Assembly: GCA_964036045.1 (NCBI GenBank)
Contig: OZ038379.1
Span: forward strand, 105,850,025-105,914,024
DNA length: 64,000 nt
DNA from: Eutreptiella sp. 'Long Island Sound 2002'
Taxonomy: Eukaryota > Euglenozoa > Euglenophyceae > Eutreptiales > Eutreptiaceae
Direction: 5' to 3'
Under the pieces are notes generated by a model. That model was given only the letters and a program-made list of their open reading frames with translations, was not told where the DNA came from and ran no database searches. How positions within the stretch are numbered: position 1 is the stretch's first letter; the number at the start of each line of letters is the position of its first letter. Below, in pieces: positions 58,485 to 64,000 of the stretch. The translations under genes and the position numbers were made by a program.

Positions 58485-59463
58485 TCATGGTGTGCTCCAA
58501 AGCTTTTGCGTCGATATTCCGGATCCTTGCGTTGCCTTCTCTCCTGATGGCTGATCCGCGGCATGTCCCTTCTCTGATTGATGTTCCTGAACCTGCGGCT
58601 GGTCCGCAGCATGTCCCTTCTCCGCCTGCTCTGCCTCTGCCGCTGCCTCTGGTGCACTCTCCTGTCCCTGCAGCCATTTCCGTATCGGTATAAATTCGCT
58701 AGTATCCCGGGCCGCGGTCATGGTTCCATGGATGTAATAATACGCAGATGGTGTGTTCGCATTCGTCGCTCGGTCCCTTGATGTCGTGACAGTAAAATGG
58801 ACGGGCTTACCGTCTTTGGTCACCATCCCTGCCGCTTCCACTGCGGCAGTACAGCATGCTTTCCTGTACTCCCTCCTCCACTCCATGTCTTGCCAACTCC
58901 GTCCAACTGGGGCAATTCCACATTTCGTGGGGACACTCCAATCGCTCGCATCCGGTGGTGGTGGGTCGGCTTCCTTGTAGGCTTCCTTTTCAACATCGGT
59001 AAGCTCGGCGATTTCACCGTCTGAGAACTCAGCAGGGTGTCCAGCTGAAGAGGAATCATCGGACTCTGCACCCCACCCAGGAATGGAAACCCGCCTTTGC
59101 AGGCTGCTGTCCTACCTTCTTTTTTGCCTCCCGTGGCGCTTGCAGTTGTGCTTCCTTTGTTCCCGGTGCCTCTGCTGGATGCTTTGGTGCCTTCTGGGGG
59201 GCCTTTGCTTTCTTTGTTGGTGCTGCCTCTGCTGGCTGCTTTGCTGGCTGCTTTGCTGCCTCCTTCGGCGCTTGCGGCTTTGCTTCTTTTGGCGTTGTTG
59301 CCTCTACCAGCTGCTTTGCTGACTCCTTTGGCACTTGCGGCTTTGCCTCCTTTGGCACTGGGGCTGCCTCTTTTGGTGCCTCCTCTTGTGCTGCCTGTGC
59401 TGCTTGAGCTTCAGCCTCCCTTGGTTTCTTGGGTGCCTCTTCCGGTTGCAGCTTGGGGGCCAT
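58485..59463 (-). pseudogene. Ala/Pro/Lys-rich protein joined to an acidic/ordinary domain by a frame change
   Basis: From the ATG at 59463 the first ~130 codons form imperfect repeats of PKEA(K/A)PQ-type segments and end at TGA (59056). A second frame, one nucleotide off and open from about 59060 to 58485, begins acidic (WGAESDDSSSAGHP). It continues with ordinary sequence (GKPVHFTVTTSRDR, SAYYYIHGTM) and ends in a Glu/Ala/Gln-rich tail with a duplicated EKGHAADQP. The shift falls at a G-rich stretch (GGGTGGGG), so one gene with a 1-nt frameshift, or two exons, is likely. No family is recognised. Confidence 0.4.
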
Positions 59464-59502
59464 CCCCTCAACGCCTTGCTTGTCAGCAATACATGTGTCT
59501 GC

Positions 59503-59926
59503 ACAGAAGCAGGCAAAAAGGCCCAAGCGTCCAACTTGTCCCTCACAGTTCTCCCAGTGCCCGTCCCCAATGGTCGCAATTCCTTTTGCAATGGCTGCAG
59601 CGCCCACCGGGGTACACATAATGCCCTCACTTCAACATGAACTCCCCATTACCAGAGCACAACATGTCAAATGCCATCAGTCAGCAGTGCAAGGGTTTTA
59701 ACTCTACCAATTGGATGCCTTGCAAGCAAAAAAAGGCAATAAAACCCCCAAATCGCCGAACTTGTCCATCACCGTCCTCCGATTGCCCGTCCCCAATGGT
59801 CCCAATTCCTTTTGCAGTGGCTGCAACGCCCCTTGGGGTACACATAATGCCCTCCGTTAAATGTGAACTCCCCATTGGCAGAGCACAACACGCCAAATGC
59901 CATCAGTCAGCAGTGCAGGGGTTTTT
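59503..59926. repeat. ~227-bp tandem repeat, pair 1
   Basis: Two copies (59503-59699, incomplete at its left, and 59700-59926). Marks: TTGCAAGCAAAAAA, AATTCCTTTTGCAGTGGC, CATCAGTCAGCAGTGCA. About 85% alike by eye. Confidence 0.8.
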
Positions 59927-60110
59927 TCCTATCTATTCACGTGTGGCACCATCCGCGGTAAGGCTTTTTCCTATCTATTCATGTGTGCCACCATCCGTGG
60001 TAGGCTTTTCCCCTGTCTATTCATGTGTGCCACCGTCCGCAGCAGGCTTTTTCCCTGTCTATTCATGTGTGCCATCATCTGCGGTAACACTTTTTCATGT
60101 CATGGTGGGA
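59927..60110. repeat. ~45-bp tandem repeat, 4 units
   Basis: Unit around CTATTCATGTGTGCCACCATCCGCGGTA with a T/C-rich start. A fifth, isolated copy lies at 60723-60765, just before the second 227-bp pair. Confidence 0.8.
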
Positions 60111-60164
60111 GGGATGGTGGTGTTGAAAAACACCGTTGTGGCACCGTGGCGCCTTGGGGCTCGC

Positions 60165-60714
60165 TCACACGAGGGAGGGGCGAATGATCCCCCGGTCGGC
60201 CCATTGGTAGGCCGACACGCGGGGCGTGGCTGGGGCTGCCGGGGCGACCCCTACCTCGTCGCTGGGCATGCTGCCCAGCATCCGCTCGCCGAACACAGTG
60301 GCGAGGGTCTCCTTCTTCTCCTTCTGCTCTTCCTTCTCCTCTTCCTTCACGTCTTCCTTCTCTTCTTCCTTCTCCTTCTTCTCCTTCTCTTGTCTTTCCT
60401 TCCTTTCGTTCTGCACGTTCTCCTTCTCTTTCCTCTCTCTCTTTTCTTCCTCCGTCATTTCATCCCACGGCGTAATCTTCATCTTACGCACCTTCTCCTT
60501 CACCTTCTTCGCCTTCTCTTTCCTCTCCTTCTTTTTTTTTCTCCGTCATCTCGTCCCACGGCGCAATCTTACCCTTCCGCACCTTCTCCTTCACCTTCTT
60601 CGCCTTCTCTTTCCTCTCCCTCTTTTCCTTCTCCGGCATTTCGTCCCACGGCGTAATCTTTGCTGACAATCTGATGGCAATCTTATTTGACACAAGGAGA
60701 GAGAGAGCCGGCAT
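60165..60714 (-). pseudogene. Lys/Glu-rich repeat protein with an A9 frame change
   Basis: From the ATG at 60714 the protein soon enters ~32-residue repeats, each with ITPWDEM or IAPWDEM followed by an (E/K/R)-rich helix (EKEKRERKEKAKKV). A run of nine A (minus strand, ~60535) shifts the frame, and the repeat theme continues in the second frame to 60165. It closes with a non-repetitive tail (ATVFGERMLGSMP). The pattern suggests a long charged single helix or coiled coil. A homopolymer length error could account for the break. Function unknown. Confidence 0.4.
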
Positions 60715-60776
60715 CCGCAGTAGGCCTTTTCCCTATCCATTCATGTGTGCCACCATCCGCAGTTTCCCCTGTTTTC

Positions 60777-61229
60777 ACTCTACCAACTAGATGCATTGCA
60801 AGCAAAAAATGGCACTAAACCCCCCCCAAAGCGTCCAACTTGTCCCTCACATTTCTCCGGGTGCCTGTCCCCAATGGTCCCAATTCCTTTTGCAGTGGCA
60901 GCGGCACCCCTTGGGGTAAACATAATGCCCTCACTTCAACCCGACCTCCCCATTAGCATAGCACAACATGTCAAATGCCATCAGTCAATAGTGCAGGGGT
61001 TTTCACGCTACCAACTAGATGCGTTGCAAGCAAAAAAAGGCAAGAAACCCCACAAAGCGTCCAACTTGTCCCTCACAGTTCTCCGAGTGCCTGTCCTCAA
61101 TGGTCCCGGTTCCTTTTGCAGTGGCTGTGGCGCCCCGTGGGGTGTACAGAATGGTGTGATACATCCATGAATTACATGTTGGCCGGGACATTCGGTCAAG
61201 TACCATCAGTCAGCAATGCAGGGGTTTTC
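60777..61229. repeat. ~227-bp tandem repeat, pair 2
   Basis: Two further copies (60777-61003 and 61004-61229) of the repeat at 59503-59926. Each is preceded or followed by GTGTGCCACCATCCGCAGT-like sequence, so the two pairs probably arose by duplication of a larger block that also held the 45-bp repeats. Confidence 0.8.
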
Positions 61230-61440
61230 AGTTCTGCCCGACTGGCTGGTGGTGTTGAAAAACACCGTAAAGATCCGCTTCCTCAGGCGTTGCCGAAGAG
61301 AGGGAAATTGGAACGTCTCGCCGAAGTCTAGGGTCGTTGCGGGGGGGCTTGCGCAGGGAGCAATGACCCAAATTGGGGCCTGTGCGGTGGGGGGGCGGAC
61401 TGAGAGGCTCGCTGCTGGGGAGCTTGCGCAGGGAGCAACG
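61230..61440. other. Short spacer with a direct repeat
   Basis: GCTTGCGCAGGGAGCAA occurs twice, near 61349 and 61422. No gene seen. Confidence 0.5.
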
Positions 61441-61667
61441 AACATTTTTTTTTAACTCGTGACCGAAGTTCCACCAGGTGTGCATTGAGAGTACACATAG
61501 CACGTCATGGGTCAGTGACAAGGCCAACTTTGGGTATGGGTTTGGTATGACCTACCCTCACCAAGACGGCTGCGGCGGGCTGGCGGGAGAAACGAGTCCT
61601 GCGCCTTGCCCCACCCCTGTCGCCCCGTTTGCACGGGTATGCGCGTCCTCCCAGACCTCTCGGGGTG

Positions 61668-62480
61668 TTACAATCCAGTCAAGACAATGACATCGCCCAT
61701 GTCCTCCAGCGGGATTTCCATATCCTGGAGATCACTAGGAACCTCCGGCGTCTCTGTCCTCCGTTTCTTGTGTGTCTCGGGTGGGTTCTCGTCCCGCAAG
61801 CGCTTCATGCGTTGTGCGGTGGCCCCTCGGATGTCCCATCGGGGGTCCGACAAAGTCGTCCGCCCTAGGGCCGTAAGGGTCACTGCGTGCACTTGCAACA
61901 TATGCCGCCATTCGGATGCTTCTTCCGCTTGGATGCTGGTGGTCAGCGAAACATGTGTCTGCTCCCAACACGAGGATGCCGCGGAGAGCTTGCGCGACAC
62001 CGTGGACCGCGCCTCGGGGAGCACAGCCGTTCGCCACTGGCGGAAGCGTAGTCGGCGGAAATCCGCCATCCAGGACAAGTGGTAGACCGCCTGTTGCGCT
62101 TCTACGTACCACCGCGCCGTGTGTTCCTTGTAGAGGAAGTACGCTTGCCGGCACAAGTGCTCATGGTGGTGTGCCAAGAAGAGGGACTTCTGTGTGATGG
62201 CTTGCCGGGCGAGTGCCTGCGCCACCTCTTCCAGACAGAGCCGTGCGGCTTGCATTTGGGCGTGTAGCATGACCCGCCTGGCCTGTTCCAAGAAAGGTCC
62301 GGCATGTATTTCACGAGACTCGCGCGGCGGTGAGGCCGGAGCCTGTGCCGGTGGCGGCGACGGTTCTCTGGGCCGTTTGCGCGGCGGTGCTACATGGTGG
62401 TGCCGGGCCATGGCCTCCAAGACCCACATGCGCTCAGCACTGGCGACTGCTTGTGTCAATTGCCACCGAAGTTCCTCCAT
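61668..62480 (-). CDS. Downstream LINE ORF of unknown function
   Basis: The frame is open from 62543, overlapping the ORF2 stop by a GTGA, and the first ATG is at 62480, giving ~270 codons. The product is mostly helical in character and rich in Arg, Gln and Ala. It has two basic clusters like nuclear localisation signals (RKRPREP near residue 33 and KKRRTE near the C-terminus) and an acidic end (EIPLEDMGD). The frame is intact even though ORF2 is broken. An ORF after ORF2 is unusual for LINEs; it could instead be a captured host sequence. Confidence 0.5.
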   Translation of the reverse strand: MEELRWQLTQAVASAERMWVLEAMARHHHVAPPRKRPREPSPPPAQAPASPPRESREIHAGPFLEQARRVMLHAQMQAARLCLEEVAQALARQAITQKSLFLAHHHEHLCRQAYFLYKEHTARWYVEAQQAVYHLSWMADFRRLRFRQWRTAVLPEARSTVSRKLSAASSCWEQTHVSLTTSIQAEEASEWRHMLQVHAVTLTALGRTTLSDPRWDIRGATAQRMKRLRDENPPETHKKRRTETPEVPSDLQDMEIPLEDMGDVIVLTGL

Positions 62481-62539
62481 CGTGGGCGCAGTATCTGTGA
62501 AATGTGGCTCTGATCGCGGCGGGATCAACAAAACACCTC

Positions 62540-64000
62540 TCACGTGGTTCCAAATGTTGCGGTAGGTTTAGCTACCTGCGGCAGGGCCCTAGCAACAGGT
62601 GGGACGATGTGCGTGGGCCGCTTATTGCTGACGAAAGTTGGGGCGTGTTGCAGCTTGTCAACGACCCACGCCTGCAATCGCTGGAATACGTTGAAGTGCC
62701 ATGTGGCAACTACCACCCTCCAGTGCGCCTGGACTGGAAGGAAGGATCGTTGAAGGGAGTGTGGGAACTGCAAGCGGGTGCACATGCGCAGTTCGTCTGC
62801 GGACGCCGTTTGTCGCCACTTGGTTGCCTCCGGTTTCCATGTCTCCCATGCGTCGCTCCAAATGTCCCAAAACCGGGATTCGGAGGGGCATGACAAGAGG
62901 CACTCCTGCACTGCGAGGCCATGGCGCTGTCCACACCGTGGGCACAGCACCGGCCCGGTTTCCCAGGGTGCCCCATACCCCGGCCATCGCAGTGTCCCCC
63001 ACAGCCATGGACCCCACTTATCTCGGTTGACCGCGCGCAAAGGCAGCCATGACGTCCAATGTGCCTCGGGTACCAGCTTCTGGGGGCGTGATTTGATGAT
63101 CCACTTACGGGCAGGGGACGGCATTACATGGCTGTTCAAGAGGATATCCGCGGGCGATGTGCTGCCCAGACCACGGCAAGGGTGCATAGTACTGCCCGCT
63201 CGGGCTGTGAGGTCGGCCAATTCGTTGCCAATCCTGTCGTGATAATCTTGCAAACTATGCGCCTTTTTAGGGTCCCGATGCCCACGTGCCCAACGTACTT
63301 GGATTGCCTTGGTGGAGATAAGCTGGTACGCTGAGTCGTGCAAATCATAGTCGGACGATTGTGGGCTGGGTGGCTTGGAGACGCATCGGGCCGCAGCCCG
63401 GTTGTCAAGCACGATAAACCCCCGGTTGGGCTAGGCACGCCGCGATCCATACGCCATACATTTCAGCCCTATAAATTGTTTGCGGGCCCGGTACTCTCGC
63501 CTGGATGCGCATAGGTCCGTTGACCACCCCTGTGCCAGCACGCCCTCCCAACAGGGTGCCGTCGCTGTACCACGTCGACCCCGTGGGTTGCCCCTGCTGG
63601 TGCCAGGCACGGCCTGATTGCTCAACGTTGGGTTGCACGGGACTAGTGCTGCTCTTGGGACGCAGGGATTGGAGGTACTGGTGGGGTACAAGCGACTCAA
63701 ACCTGCAATCATCGGAGTCCTCATCATCGAAGGGTGACTCGAGGTCATCGTGGGCCCGTTTGGGTGCCTTTCGACCTGTCCATTGGCCGACGCGAGGGAG
63801 GCGCCCCATTTCCATACCAAAGGACAGCAAGATTTTGCGGTACTTCTCCACCATGTGTGGGAGATGACCTCAGTTGGTATAGCTCGTCATAGGCCTGTGT
63901 GGAACTCGCAAGGCCCGTTGGACTAGCTGGATAAGGGCACATAAACCGGCCCAGGATGCGCTGTGGAGGCCCAGTCCCCCTTCCGTGACGTCCGTGTAGA
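62540..64000 (-). pseudogene. LINE ORF2 C-terminal part: RT end, RNase H, zinc cluster
   Basis: RNase H residues appear in order: YSDGT, YRAEMYG, VLDNRAA and GNELADL, a full acidic set. A Cys/His cluster follows (CPRCGQRH, later LLSCP), as in many LINE C-termini. Two defects are seen: an in-frame TGA at 63870-63872, and a frame change at a G5 run near 63426, where four G would restore the reading into FIVLDNRAA. RNase H removes RNA during copying. The defects suggest a dead copy, although the G-run length could be an assembly error. It ends at TGA (62540). Confidence 0.75.

Larger units (their letters stand above)
61441..64000 (-). mobile_element. LINE (non-LTR retrotransposon), 3' portion
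   Basis: Runs off the right edge. Minus-strand order: end of the reverse transcriptase region (GGLGLHS near 63965), RNase H, a Cys/His cluster, a separate downstream ORF, a ~0.2 kb 3' UTR and a poly(A) run at 61445-61453. The last 250 bp also occur as the truncated copy at 42354-42612, which confirms this end as the 3' terminus. Confidence 0.8.

Overview
This is nuclear DNA from a eukaryote, most likely a microalga. A dinoflagellate or haptophyte fits best, but the sequence does not settle which. The grounds are a head-to-tail tandem gene array, a selenocysteine-containing PDI-type protein (a kind of selenoprotein known from haptophyte algae), a ketosynthase exon of a modular type I polyketide synthase, LINE and gag-pol retroelements, and very large satellite arrays.

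Region 1-40272 is a tandem array of a ~3.38 kb unit read on the minus strand. Each unit has one small gene (186 codons) for a secretory thioredoxin/PDI-domain protein. In all ten copies the first cysteine of the CxxC active site is replaced by an in-frame TGA, giving the reading APW-U-GHCK. A conserved hairpin with SECIS-like features lies ~90 nt after the stop in all nine copies where the 3' side is inside the window. Copies 1-7 and copies 8-10 form two sequence subfamilies, and their stop codons differ (TGA in copies 2-7, TAA in 8-10). Three foreign segments interrupt the array: a 5.25 kb terminal-inverted-repeat transposon carrying a 45-unit 85-bp satellite (22064-27311), a decayed gag-pol retroelement (30691-35078), and a 0.46 kb GC-rich substitution (37937-38394).

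Region 40273-47450 is gene-poor. It holds a 5'-truncated LINE with target-site duplication (42354-42612), 41-bp and 135-bp tandem repeats, homopolymers, and a decayed minus-strand ORF (46133-47191).

Region 47450-57309 is satellite: first a 10-bp minisatellite (~3.1 kb), then a 52-bp satellite (~6.7 kb) whose unit consists of two palindromes. Two copies of a polyketide synthase exon fragment are embedded in the 52-bp array. The fuller ACP-KS exon abuts its right end (57345-57640).

Region 57641-64000 contains microsatellites, two low-complexity minus-strand ORFs broken by frame changes, ~227-bp repeats, and the 3' part of a LINE: RNase H and zinc-finger region, then a separate downstream ORF, then a poly(A) end at ~61441. 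The LINE runs off the right edge.

The only gene with strong evidence of being functional is the amplified selenoprotein. The polyketide synthase exon is a genuine gene fragment. Most of the rest is mobile or satellite DNA.
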